Positions 12,860 through 26,188 of a stretch of DNA of 64,000 nucleotides are shown one piece after another; the stretch's first letter is position 1; each line of letters opens with the position of its first letter. Location: assembly GCF_910589235.1 (NCBI RefSeq), contig NC_060955.1, forward strand, positions 14,404,837 to 14,468,836, given 5' to 3'. The stretch comes from Vespa crabro (Eukaryota; Arthropoda; Insecta; Hymenoptera; Vespidae). The notes under the pieces are model-generated. The model ran no database searches, was not told the origin of the DNA, and saw only the letters and a program-made list of their open reading frames with translations. Both the position numbers and the translations under genes were made by a program.

Positions 12860-13647
12860 ATGCGATTTGTATTATTATTGCTGTTAATAGCAGTTTTTAT
12901 AAATATTAGTTTAGCACTACGTAATTTTATAAGAGGCAGAAGTAAAGATGGAAATTTGGGTATATTGCTTTCACATAAAGAACAGAAATGGCTTCCTAAG
13001 GAGCAATGGTTTATCCAAATGCTCGATCACTTTAACCCAATAGATGCACGTGTTTGGAAGCAGGTATAGATGTAGTAATTAAAATTTTAGACAATTTTCT
13101 CATTAGTTCTATCTTTTTTTTCAGAGATATTTTCAGAATGCAGAATATTATAAACCTGGTGGTCCTATGTTCCTTTTAATCGGTGGTGAAGGAGCAGCCA
13201 CTGCCAAGTGGATGGTGGAAGGACAATGGATTGAATATGCTAAACAATTTGGAGCAATGTGCTTTCAACTTGAACATCGCTTTTATGGAAAAAGTCATCC
13301 AACTGCGTGAGTTAATATATTACGACATGTAGTTTTAATAGCATTTAATATAATGTTATTTTATAAGGAATACTTTTCAGAGATATGAGTGTGAAGAACT
13401 TAATTTATTTAAATTCAGAACAAGCACTTGCAGATATAGCATATTTTATAGAAAGTATAAATGAAATTTATAAAGTATTACATAATATAAAATGGATTGT
13501 TTTTGGAGGTTCTTATCCTGGATCATTAGCTGCATGGATGCGTGTAAAATATCCTCATCTTGTACATGGAGCTGTATCTAGTAGTGGTCCAGTCCTTGCA
13601 CAAGTTGATTTTCAACGTTAGTGTAATATAATATAATATATAATTGA

Positions 13648-13683
<36 letters not shown>

Positions 13684-15035
13684 TTTGTAGAACATTACCT
13701 ATTTCACATTCTTTGTATATATTGGGTTGGCCAATAAATAATGTAAGAATATTTAATAAAAAATATTAGTAGTTTATTTAAATATTAAATTCTGACATTA
13801 CTTATTGACCAACCCAATATATATGTCTATTAATAGATTTACATTATAAACGAATATTATTACCGAATGTATACTGTATTATTATGTCTAAAATTAAGAA
13901 ACATATTACAGAATATTATATTATTGTTGAAAATTCTCTTAAGGAATATTCTGAAGCATGTGTAGATGTGTTAGCAGCTGCGAACAAACAATTTCATATG
14001 ATGTTACATCATCCAATAGGTCAACAAGGCATTGTTAAAAAATTTAAGTAAGTATGAATTTAATTACAAATGATATTTCAAAATATTTATTCATTTCTAA
14101 TTTGCTTTTTGCAGCCTGTGTGATCCAATAGATATTGGATACACAAAACGCGTTGATATTTCGAATTTATATGAAACAATAATAAGTAATTTTGCGGGTA
14201 TTGTCCAGTACAATAAAGATAATCGTAACAATTCAAGAATGGCTAATTTGTCTATCGATGATGCATGTAATATTCTAATGAATGAAAAAATAGGTATATC
14301 CATCGATAGACTCGCTCATATAAGTAATATGATACTAAATGCGAGCAAAGAAAAATGTTTGGACTTTAGGTACGATAAGATGATTCATGAGTTAAGGAAT
14401 GTAACATGGGATTCTGAAGGAGCAGAAGGAGGTAATTTTACAGAAATTATCATGTCCATTGCAAAACTATAATAAAATTTCATTAGGTCGGCAATGGATA
14501 TATCAAACATGCACAGAATTTGGATTTTTTCAAACATCGACTGCACGTCCTAATTTATTTAGTGAAATGTTTCCAGTAGAATTCTTTATTCAGCAATGCA
14601 TTGATATTTTCGGACCTAGGTTTGTATATTAATAATTTAAGAAAACAATATAAGTATTATTTATTACATGGATGCTCTTTGATGTCCTTTTTTAGGTATA
14701 ACATAGACTTACTTAATAATGCTGTGAAGCGAACCAATACTCTATACGGAGCACTTAAATTAGAAGTAAATAATGTAGTGTTCGTACATGGATCTGTTGA
14801 TCCATGGCATGCACTAGGTATTACAACATCGTTAACTCCTGAGGCTACCGCTATTTATATCAATGGTATGTGTAACATTATTCGTTCTTCTAATTTGTAG
14901 ATATTTTAACTAACATTATTTAAAGGCACTGCACATTGCGCTAACATGTATCCACCTTCTGAATATGATCCGCCTCAGTTGAAAGCAGCTAAAGCACAAG
15001 TTGGACAAATAATCTATCAATGGTTAAAAAGCTAA
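12860..15035 (+). CDS. S28-family secreted serine protease (PRSS16/K12H4.7-like)
   Basis: This is a complete 495-residue model in eight exons: 12860-13063, 13125-13306, 13381-13616, 13912-14047, 14115-14431, 14487-14619, 14696-14865 and 14926-15035. Phase closes exactly to TAA. S28 peptidases are lysosomal or secreted prolyl-type carboxypeptidases or aminopeptidases (PRCP, DPP7, thymus-specific PRSS16). The first 21 or so residues form a clear signal peptide (MRFVLLLLLIAVF then a small-residue cleavage region). The nucleophile sits in GGSYPG (Ser173), the acid in HGSVDPWH (Asp438), and the histidine in GTAHCANMYP (His463), so the triad is intact. QLEHRFYG and YQTCTEFGFFQT are further family signatures. 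An acceptor just before the ATG implies an upstream noncoding exon. The intron at 13617-13911 contains an (AT)n run and a small palindromic element. The exact substrate cannot be told from sequence. Confidence 0.93.
13650..13681. repeat. (AT)n microsatellite in protease intron
   Basis: About 15 AT units in the third intron of the S28 protease model, just before the palindromic element. Confidence 0.9.
13721..13818. mobile_element. Short MITE with mariner-like terminal inverted repeats
   Basis: A 98-base element starts ATTGGGTTGGCCAATAA and ends with its near-perfect reverse complement TTATTGACCAACCCAAT. It is flanked by TATAT on both sides, consistent with TA target insertion typical of Tc1/mariner families. 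The interior is AT-rich and non-coding, and includes a second smaller palindrome around AATATTTAATAAAAAATATT. It lies inside an intron of the S28 protease gene and does not touch its splice sites. Confidence 0.8.
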
Positions 15036-16281
15036 GTTTACTTTTTATAAATTTTTATGTGATATTAGGAAATAAGTTTGAACAAAATATTTTGAAATAA
15101 AATAATGTAATCTTTTATTGGTTTCCGTTTGTTACGAAATACGATGTCTTTTGTTTTTATTGGAATATTAATCGAAAATACTACGTACTAGAAAATACAT
15201 GTTAAAAAATATTTTTTCTATATATTTACATATATTGTTAAGTAATAAAATACCAATGAAATAGAATCTCAAACAGGATGCGTAAATATGTTTATTTTAT
15301 GTAATCGATACAATATAGCAAGTAAAGCTAATGGTATAAGATAATGTTTTCGAAATATATCGCTTTTAGGTAAATTAAAGTAATTTGCCCAAAATGGCAC
15401 TATCATAATTTATTTAGTATTACTTGACAAAATAAATACATATGTATATAAAATTATTATGAATATCTTATTTCAGTCGATTAATTAAAATAAATGTCAA
15501 CGCCTATTTTAGATCAAAGCAAAAAATTTTGTTTGTGATGTATCTTGAACATTACATCATTACAGTAACTTTATGAAGTGTTCGTGTTCTATACAAACTG
15601 TATTCTATCTACCCAATTTATTTATTAAAGTAGCTTTCGTCATTAAATGAACGTTCGATTCCGAAATGGATAACATCGGCCTTCCCTTATTTTTTTTTTT
15701 TTTTTTTTGTAAATAAACAGCAACTTCAAGGCGAGGCCAAGGTACCCATGACAGATTTATATTCTTGTCATAGGGATTAAGAAGAACTTATTCGAGAAAA
15801 TATACAAAGACATAATAAAAGTCTATAAGAAAGCTAAAGATATACTTTGCTATAGATATGTATGTTAAGATTCTTTTGATCATAATTAATATATTACTTT
15901 CTTTATTTTGTTTTTGGCATTCTGCTAAATAAAACTCTGATCTCTCATCAAGATCAAGGTGACCATAATTCTTAATTTACAATAATCGCTTTAAAATACT
16001 TATATATGTATATACAGCATAACGCGTAACAGATCGAATGATTATAAATTATTTATTAGATAATAGAGCAATAACGTAAAATCCTTCATAGCTACCGTTA
16101 CGTATCTAACATTAATTAAATATTATTTTCTAAAACAAAGTGCAAACAATAAAAAATTCGATATGCATTTGCACATTTTTGTTACGTGATTCTTGAGTCA
16201 TCGTGACAAAACACATCGTGCTGTATGAATTTCTTCAATTTAAAGTTTAAATTGATTTGAACAGACTCACCCTTAAAACAT
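15036..16281. other. 3' flanks of convergent S28 protease and furrowed genes
   Basis: This is non-coding DNA between two tail-to-tail genes. It holds the AATAAA signal at 15096-15101 for the protease and a TTTATT at 16052-16057 that could serve furrowed on the - strand. A T18 homopolymer is at about 15690-15708. No other feature was seen. Confidence 0.55.
15096..15101 (+). terminator. Poly(A) signal AATAAA of the S28 protease gene
   Basis: The canonical hexamer lies 61 bases after the stop codon and is followed by a T-rich stretch, a normal spacing for a short insect 3' UTR. Confidence 0.6.
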
Positions 16282-19200
16282 TCAATATCTGTGGTGAGAC
16301 TGCGATTGCTTCCATTCGGGCGAATTATGATGATGATGGTGGTGGTGATGATGACGTTTCTTATCCGAAACACTAGCATGTTTGCTGGATGGATAGGCTG
16401 CAACATCGCTGACAACTAATTCCGAACCATCACGTTCGGTATTGTTACCGCGATAATTTTCCCGATATCCTGGTTCATCCAGGGTCTCCTTGCGTTGTAA
16501 CGCAGGATGGTTTATCTTGTGCCCGGTAGTCTCATGAAGATTCTCCCATGCTTGCCTATAATATCGATTCAAGCCACCTCGACTTTCTGAGGAACTGCTA
16601 TCAAAACTAGCAACGGTATTACAATCTGGAGATGCTCGATGACGATAGTGTTTACTGCTTCTACCACGATTCCTACGTAAACAGTGAGACGTTGTTAAAA
16701 GACGTTCTTCGTAGAACCATTATCGTATCAAAATATATAAAAGATGTAGTTAGAAGATTATTTTTTAAAGTTTTATAAGAAACATGTAGACGATGCAATG
16801 GACAAGAAGAATAAGCATGTTGCAATAAAAAATCGCTAAGTCAAATTTGCCATAAAATACAATTAAAAGTAATCAATCGTTTTCATAATGAAACAATCAT
16901 CCACCTCGTGCATAAAGAAGAGCAAAGCAGAAGAAAAAAGGAGCATAAAACATTTAATCTTGTTCTATAGACATCTGCGAAAAGTTTTGCATAGTAATAT
17001 TCTTGGAAAAAATGAAGGAAAAGTTAATCAGGAGAAGGGTGCAAAAATTGTCACTCGCAAAGGACGAACGCGTGCAAGAAACATGTGTACGAAGTTTCTT
17101 TTGTAGAAAACAGAAAGGACACCGTGACCTGCCGGTGAAACGAGCTACCACTATACGTAGTGCGCAGTAGAAACTTTGCTCGTTTACCTTGACTAGTATC
17201 ACTTGCGAGGGTGGCGCACAGTGGTGTGGTGATGATACGTGATGATGGTTGATGTGGTGGGGCGGTGGTTGCGTGGAGGGGTGGGAAAGAAGTAAACTTT
17301 GTCCTGTTGCTTTTATTTTATGTTTCTTTTTTTTTTCCTTTTTCCTTTCTTTTTCTTATTTGTCTTAATTGTTGTTGTTGTCACCTTTGTTTTTCTTTCC
17401 TTTTTTCTTTCTTTTTCGTTTGTTTGATTTTGTTTTTTCGTCGTTGTACTTGTTTAGAATTCAAATGGAAGGGTTCGAGAAGTAACCGGCACGATGCGCT
17501 GCCGAGATGGTGAAGGAGTAAGGATGATCGCTACCGCGGCGAGCCATGAGGTCGCGGCGCCCCAGGTGCTGGTCGGGGAAGGGCAGCGCCAGTAGCGTAT
17601 ACCAACGCGAGGGCATTCCGGACTCGCTCCTCCCAAGGGCACCGCTACCGCCACCCCTCAACGCTCCAACCCCACCGAGCCCCCTGCGGCGCCTTCCTCT
17701 TACGCTGCCACTGCCGCTAACCAGCGTCAACGCAAACATTTCAACGATAAATCTCAACTCTCGTCCTCCGTAGACACGTTTTGAGTTAACGCTTTATTCG
17801 AATTTATTCGCGCCAGGTTAACTCCAAATGAACCTCTTTCTACTTTCAAGATGAATGAACGAAGACGATTTGCTAAGTTTGAAGTTTGAATGTAAGTTAA
17901 TTTGGAGCTAAATCTTTCAACTATTCTATCGATTACATCAAAGAGATCAATATATATTGCTAATCACTGTTCTCCGTAGAAAGAATTGTATACGAGCTAT
18001 ATGATCGTTGTTATGTGTGACTTTCGGGAAGGAAGACGAGCATCAGAAAAGCAATTCGTTAATAGAGAAACAAAAGAATATGCAAAATCTCTACGTGAAA
18101 TCGCAATTCTCATTTGATTTAATTCAATTGTAACAAAGATTTGATTCGATTGTAATGATTAATAAATTTTTAAAAGAATGGCATTTTTGCTTTAAATTTA
18201 AGATAAGAAAGAGGAGAGATAGAAAGAAAAGTAAAGAAATCCATATATACTGTTCAAGCGATACAGTAGGCAGAAGTAAATAAAGAGCGGACATTTTATG
18301 TATAAAAGAGCGTTAATAATGTAATCGTAGCAGAATAAGACATAGATTACCCGCCTGTGATATTTGTATGCGTCATAGTTTAATATAAGGATAATGTAAC
18401 CCTACCTGCGTATCAATATGACTACCGTTGTGATGACAGCAGCAAGAAAGACAAAACCACCGAAGACTCCAAGCGCTATAACAGCTCCAAGATTCAATTT
18501 TGCTTGATGGGCGCTAGTCGATTGGTTGAATGTGTCCACTTGCAAAGGTCCTGAAGGTTCGGGTACACCTGTACCAGTACCGGCTTGTACGTGATCAGCA
18601 CCACTACCAGCGATCTCGTTATCTTGCGGATGATCTTTGCTATGATCATTTAGAATTGATAATGAAGAAGAAGCTGTACTTTGTATGTTAACGCTCGACT
18701 TTTTCGATTCGGTTTCTTTAACCGTCGCCATATGTTCACTATTAATCGATGGTATTTTGCCATGTGGCGGGACGATCGTTGCTGCCTTCATCGTTGTAAT
18801 CGTTGTCGTTACTTTCGTCGGCATGTTTGCTGGTGGCGTAGTCGATCTAATCTTTGTTGTAATGAACGGTCGTGCTCTGCTACTTGTTGCTGGTCTTAAA
18901 GTCGCTCGCGGAGGCAGCGTTACCGTACTTGTACGAGTCTCTTCTATATGTACATAAACGAATAGTGAAATATTCAGAAACATAGGACGATTAGTCATAG
19001 TTGGTTATGATCAACATACAACATACAATATGTAGACATATAGTAGTATGCAATCATAAAATCAAGTATTCGCTTATTTATATGTTATTAGATCAAGAGT
19101 CTGGCTACTCGGGTTATTATTTGATTATAATTCGATTGAAGTTCAAGTCTAATTATCGGTGTAATGATATGTATAATTATCGGTGTAAAAACATTTTGGA

Positions 19201-22200
19201 AAAGCATTCATTTCTCTTCTTAATGTTAGACGAATGAAAAACAAAAAGAAAAAAATATAAGAGGAATATAAATAATATAAATTACCTGCACAAGAGGGCG
19301 CGGCATGATCATAAAGTCCAGTTTGTAAACAGAGAATCTGTCGTAAACCGATCAACCGATATCCCTTTTCGCATGTATAAGTGACGATACTGCCAACGAG
19401 CAGGCTCCTGTTAACGCTGCTTTTGCTCACCATTTCAGTTTCATCAATTTCATCAATTTGGATGAAACTATGAGGAATTATTACGGGTGGATCGCAATGT
19501 ATCGGTTCGCAACGCGGCGGTGGTCCGTTCCATCTCTCGTCTATATCGCACGTTAGTCTCGCACGACCTACAAAAGGAGATACGATAGAGTGATTTCATG
19601 TAAGATCATACAATTATTGAACTTTATCAATTACCTGTCATTTCATATCCCTCGTCACAAGAGTAGAGTACTTGGCTTAGATAAGTTACAGTGTTGTTAA
19701 TCAACGTGTAACCACCGTGCTTTATGTTCGCAGGATAACCGCATTCAATATCTAAGGAAACACATTGCAAACACATTAATTAGAATCCATTCGTAATTCA
19801 CTCAGATCTACGAGAGAATAAATAGCACTCATTATTCTTACTTTTACAAACTGGTGGGAATTCATTGTAGAAGCCTGTATCAAGACACGTACGAGTCGAA
19901 GGTCCGATGAGAAGACTTCCAGAATTGCAAGTATATTCTACGGTAGCGCCAACTTCGTATTGACTAACAATATTTCTACTTATTGTGGCTGTTACGATCA
20001 TGGTCGAGTTCGGTGGCTGTTCAGGTCTACCGCAAGCTCGTGGTTCTAAAAATTGAGTACTCTTGTGTTAAAAATGTATCATCAAAGTGGAAAAAGACTT
20101 AAAGACATAAAAATAAAAGAAAACACTCACGGTGTTGACAAATAAAATTTAGTCGAGCGTTGCAAGGTGTATCGGACCAGAGCCAACCCCTGCTACCATC
20201 GTATCGAACGCAATCCTCTTCTGTACCTTGTGGAAGACTCCAAAAAGATACGGAGACTTCTTCTCCACTGCCCGTCCACCTCCAAATAGTTCGATCGTTT
20301 TGATCTCTCATGGCACCCATCCAGTACTGACTAGTCGTGTCACTCCTTCTTGAAAGATAAATAATGTCAATCTAGTTTATCGTGATATCGAACAATGAAG
20401 ATTTGATGACAAAATATAAGACGTTTAAATGATACAGTACCTGTGCCGCCTCCATAATTCCCATGAGATAAATCCTTGAAGGGCAGGATTACTTTCATCG
20501 ACTAGAGTTCCACCTCGTGCTCGGCAAAAGGCTAGAGCCTCTCTGAAGATTAGCGGTTGTCGATTATAAAATATATAACACTTTCCATTATAAGTAGCAG
20601 TTGATCCCGGCGGTTGGTCTCTGAATTGTGGACATCTCTCGATGGGCAGTGCCTGCGTATGGGAATATCAAAACGAGAGATGGGAAGTTTAGTTAATTGT
20701 GACTATGAGAGACATGAATGACGATCATAGGGTAAATCATAGGGTACATACCTGATCTGTATAAACGAAAGCTTCGCATAAGGAAAGCTGCACCGGAATT
20801 AGCGCTTGGGTAGAAGCCTCTAAATGTACCGAAACGAACGCACCAGGCATTGGTGGATTGCAAGGAAGGAAAAGAGGTTGACCCTCTTCTAGCAGACCAG
20901 TGAAACGATTGCAAATTGGATTTGTTCCCAAATCCGGCCGATTGTTACCAACACGAACGACGATCGTGCCAGGAATAGCAGTTCCTAATTGAAAGAAAGA
21001 AGCACCCTTTTATATTTTCTTCGCTCCGTTACCATTCGCCTTTCCTCTTTATCTCCTTCTCTTTCTCTTTCTCGTTTTAATTTACTATGTATAATTAATT
21101 TAAAAGCGAATCGGAAAAAAGGAATTGAGAAGAAACAAAAGAGCCAACATCTTTCGACCTAAATAACGTCTCAACTGCCACAATGAGCGCAGAGCCATGA
21201 CGTAGATAGTTATTATAATATTATATATTCTTCTTGGGATATTTCGTTTCTCTTCGACAGAAGAAAAATAAATAAAAAAGGGCAAAAGAGAAAAACGAAA
21301 CGATATACGCATTGAATGCAGAACTTTCTTGCATTGGTAAACTCTGTGAATTTCACTGTTTGAAAGCGCATAAAGGAAGCGCGAGATCGGAACGAAACCG
21401 AAGATCGATACGTGCCTCATCGTCATTTTCTTCCTTTTCTCGAGAGAAACTACGCTGTCACGGATCGTCTCGTCCTCTTCGTTCGATTGTCATTTTATGA
21501 ACAATAAAATTACGTTTCCTTGATTTTCTCGATGCGTTCACTTTTCTTTTCCTTTTTTGGTAGTCAAGCACAAATCATTTGCATTCATTTCAGTTAATAC
21601 TTAATATACATCTCGACAAAGTATTTCTGCTTCTGATTTTCTTCTTTTCAAATAAGAGAATGAAAGAAAACTGCAAACAAATCTATAAATCGTTTCATCT
21701 CACTATCTACTGAAGTAAAGTCTACAAACGAAACACATAAATTGCTACATACATATGTGCATTATATACGAATGTTAAAATCGTTATGGTTGTTGCTCGA
21801 CGTGAAAGTTCTCATCTTTTCATTCCATGAAGGCTAATTATGAGGTGCGTTATTGTGAAATGCGATTGATTTAATTGCAAGTACTGTGCGGACACGAGTC
21901 GGAAGGCATAATGTGGAAATCATCTCAGGGTTCCTATCTCCGTGGCGCTGGGCCGTGTCTAAGAGGTTGCTAGAAGATAGCATAAATCATGAATTTTGCC
22001 ACACACGGTCAACTTCTTCTACGAGATAATCTCATCTGATATTTGTGCAGTTACTTATATCAAGTCAATTTTACACGCCAGAAAGCGACAATCATCGAGG
22101 ACGATACTTAGTTTAATACGTTCAACTTCAAACGAACTGATTTAAAGATTTTAATGAATTGTACGAATAATTAAAATTAATTCTTTGTAAAAGAAAAAAG

Positions 22201-25200
22201 CAGAAAGCAAGGACCTGATTAAAGATCAAAAGATATAGGTATAAATAAACGAATAAATTGTTAGAAATATAAAAAAGAGGTTGGAAATAATATGGCGTTT
22301 GTGAATTCATCATACAATTTCATGGATGGTTTGAAGCAATGCTTGGATGATAATTCTGCTCTCTTTTGGTCTACTTCGATTAGATATTTTGATTAGCCTT
22401 GATCAGTGGAAAGCGCGCTTGAAGACTGACAGTGATTGAACCGTGAAAGAACCAAACAATTCGAGATTTAGTGAAGCACGTGCATCGAAGTACTAATCCA
22501 ACAGAGATCTCCTCCTAATTGAATTTCAATTCAAGTATGATCGTCCTACTTGTACTCATTACTTGATAGTTCGCTGATAGGCAAAAGTTACAATTTGTAC
22601 AGTTCGTCGAATTTATCGTGGACTTACCGGCCAATGTTAACGAGCTACTTACCACAGCAAGGTTTCCCAAAATCTAGCCGTACCAGTTGTACCATGTAAG
22701 GTTCCAAAAGGTTCACGTACCACCATGGTCTGTGCTCGGGTCTCGTTAACGTGCAAGTTTGCGCGGTGTAAATCTGAGCACTACTTCCGTCAACGGCACG
22801 TTGCGGAATTCCGCCATCCAGGCTGCTAGATTGCATCGGTGCTTTCCCGCCGGCTACATTCAACACTGAAACGTAAAGAGAATAATCATTAAAACTTAAG
22901 TATTAAAATTTATATCGTATAAGACAATATACGTAAATCAATATACGTAAGCCCAGTCAGTACGCAGATGGAACAGCCGGTCTCAAAGAAAATAAAAAAT
23001 AATAAACAGAAATAGAAAAGGAGAAAAAGAAGTTTTGTACAGCGAGTCGGCACTCAGCATTTACCGGCGTAAATGCATTTGCGAAGAAGTCGTTGGCCTT
23101 GCGGTAGTTTTACTGTACCGTAATGTGAGAATTTTACCGGCGCTAACTCGCAATGCCGACGCTACTTTTGCTGCTACTGTTATCGTGTCGCTATCAGTAA
23201 TAGTGACTAGATTAATTAATTTATTTTTAGATATTGAACAAGGAAATAAATTAGAAATCCATATGACCCAATATCTTAAACTGGGTGGAAATAAACCAAA
23301 ATTAATTTTACTTTTAATTTTATCTTTCTATCATCTCGAAGATATTCGATTCTGATATGTAAATTTATTTGTAACGAATGAATTTTAAGTAATGAATGCT
23401 TTAATATATCGGACGATTCAAATGGCGACGCACGAGATGGTTTTCCATTTCGTTCAATTATTATTTTTTGCGAACCGTACGATAAATCGATAAATCGACG
23501 TCGACCGACATTACAATAAATAACCGTATTTATGACACTAATATAATTGATTCATTCTTGACCTAAACCTACATATTGGATTACTTGTCGTCATTCAACT
23601 CTACAACTCGATAGATATGCAACTACCTAGCGCGTTCCCACAAACTCGATATGTTCGCGTACCTCATAATTTACAGTTATTTCTCGCGAGTACACGTGAG
23701 TAAGAAAGGTTCGCAAATTGTCTGCTGTCGGTTTGTCGGTTCTGTAATAATAATGCTCATAACGGAAGTCTTCCGTGATTAGGTTTTGAGATTATCTGCG
23801 GTCTATACACGAATCAATAAGGCGTCACAGCAGAACTAACGAGAAAGATATCAAAAATGTTAAATTTCGTGCATCCTTTCGAAAGTAGTTAGATTTTCAA
23901 CTACAAATTCTACCATGAAACCCAAGTAAGTGATGTGTAAGATCTTGTCACGTTACTTTCGCGATTTTCTATTTATGGTTAGGCTCTATTACAGAAATTT
24001 ACGATAATATGAACATAGAAAGAATCAACGTGAAAGTGTTAAACTCGGGTATGGAATTTTCGATTCATCGAAGCAAAACGAAAGAAAGGCTGTTTCAAGA
24101 CTCTTTATTTAGTATCTTTGATTTTAGTTGATCGAATGGAACGTACGCGTTTCTATAAAATTTAAATTAAAAAAGCAAGCAAAAAAAGTATTCTTCCGTT
24201 TTATACTCAAATTTTCGTCGACAATAGAAATCAAGATGATCGTAAATACGATCTGGAACTATCTAGGAAGTTTTGCCTTTGAGAATAAAATCGTGATAAA
24301 TGTGTAAACGGAGTCGAAAAGAAAGTTCCGTGTTCCTCGATGTTCTCACCAGAGGTGAGGGAAAAGCAGGAAGTAGTATGTTGAGCCTTCCTACAGAGAT
24401 CGATTCCAAATACGATCTGTTTGATGCTTCTTGATTTCGCTTTGTTTCCTATTGACGCATCAACAAAATATTATCTAATATACCCTCTATCTTTGTGTAT
24501 TTAAGAAAAAAGTAAGAAAGAGGGAGAGAAAAATCGAGCCGACCCAAGGACAACGGATAGTGGCTGTTTCGCGTTAGGAATGTGCACGAAGAAGGAAGGT
24601 TGAGAAGGCCGCGCACGAGCAGCAGGTTCAGAATTAACGGTGCAATGCCCCCACCATTTTCAGTATTTCCTGGCTATCTATCGATGAGTGCCTCGGTCAA
24701 GGACATTCAGAATTAGGTCAAGTGACTAATCGAAACTTCCTATCGTTTGATAGATAGATAAGTATTTACGTATACCAAATTTATTATATATCTACGATTG
24801 AAAGAGTTGTTTTATCGAGTAGGAAAGTGATATAAGGAAAATAAAAATATGGAAAGGAACTTACCGCAAAAAGGAACACCTTCCGGTGTCCATGTACCCT
24901 CTGTCTGACATTGTCTCCTCGCTGGGCCGAGCAGTTCGAAACCTCGTTCGCACGAATACGTAGCTACAGTTCCTTCTGGCAATTTAGTTTCTTTGAGAAG
25001 AGCCTCCTCTTCGTCTATGACATCGTCTATGCCGCTACCCGTGAAGCGTACGCTGCTGTGAGCCGGTGCACCTGGATAACCGCATCCGACACTGATGCTA
25101 CCTGCAATTCAATATGCATATCTAAATAGGTCTATTATGTTTTGTACGTTCGTATTTAAGACAAACCATATATATAAAATTTGAAATCGATAACGCGTAT

Positions 25201-26134
25201 GCTGTCTCAAGTATCGCAACATTTCCCCATTGTTTTTTACAATTCTGTTTTGTCATTAAAAATGTCAACATCTATATGTGATTTATTGATTTCGTCTTGA
25301 AATATACTATCACATGTTAAAAAGAAAAACAATAGGACAAAGCTCTATAAAACGTTATTTAGAAAAATTAAATATTGATTTTACGTTTCGTAGGTACTCT
25401 ACCACGAAGAAAAGCATTTTGTATCTATCAATGAAAGAAATCAAGTCAGTATTCTGAATGTTACTTTTTTCTTCCGTTATATACTATTACGAAAAACTCA
25501 TTGTTACACAAGTATTTTTAACAAGCATAAACAACGTCCCAAAAATTTTAAAGACATTTTTGTGAACTAATTCTATTGCCTTTCATGACTGCACATCAGA
25601 ATTGGAGGTGATTATCGCGTGACTCATGAGAAAAGCAAGAAATAGTGTAAAAAGATGGCAATTGTTGTACTCTTGTAGTACATAGATATGTAGATAGTAT
25701 ATATACTAGTAGACATATTAGCTGTATAGGTTTAGAAAAGAGAGTTACTTGGAAGGAGCAAAATGCGTTTAATAGCGTTGCAACGTACGGGACGTTGCCT
25801 CATGGAGCATCGAAGTCTCCTTTTTTAACTTGATGACTTCGATGCGCAGTGAGGCTCGTCACTGTAGCTCTAACGCAAACAACTTACTTACGAACTATTC
25901 TTACGCGCATTACTGTCAAATTGATGAAGATGCAACAAACGTTTTAATGTTTTCCCTTTTTTCCGGAGGCGCTTCCATTACGTAGTATAATTTGAAATCG
26001 TCGTTTCCGCAAGAATCGTTGTATCTACATATCGTCATTCTCATTTCTATTCTCATTTCATTCTTGTTGACGAAAAGAAAGATTGTCCTTTTGTGATTTA
26101 TTAACAAATTAATATACCTATGCATACCCACCGT

Positions 26135-26188
<54 letters not shown>

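Noticed and set aside
17546..17773. + strand proline-rich frame in the GC-rich block
   Set aside because: It is the complement of the candidate furrowed alternative exon and has no splice partner on its strand; the open frame follows from GC content.
18681..18957. + strand frames over the furrowed stalk exon
   Set aside because: They are shadows of the Thr/Ser/Pro-rich exon on the - strand, which carries the TM helix and closes phase with its neighbours.
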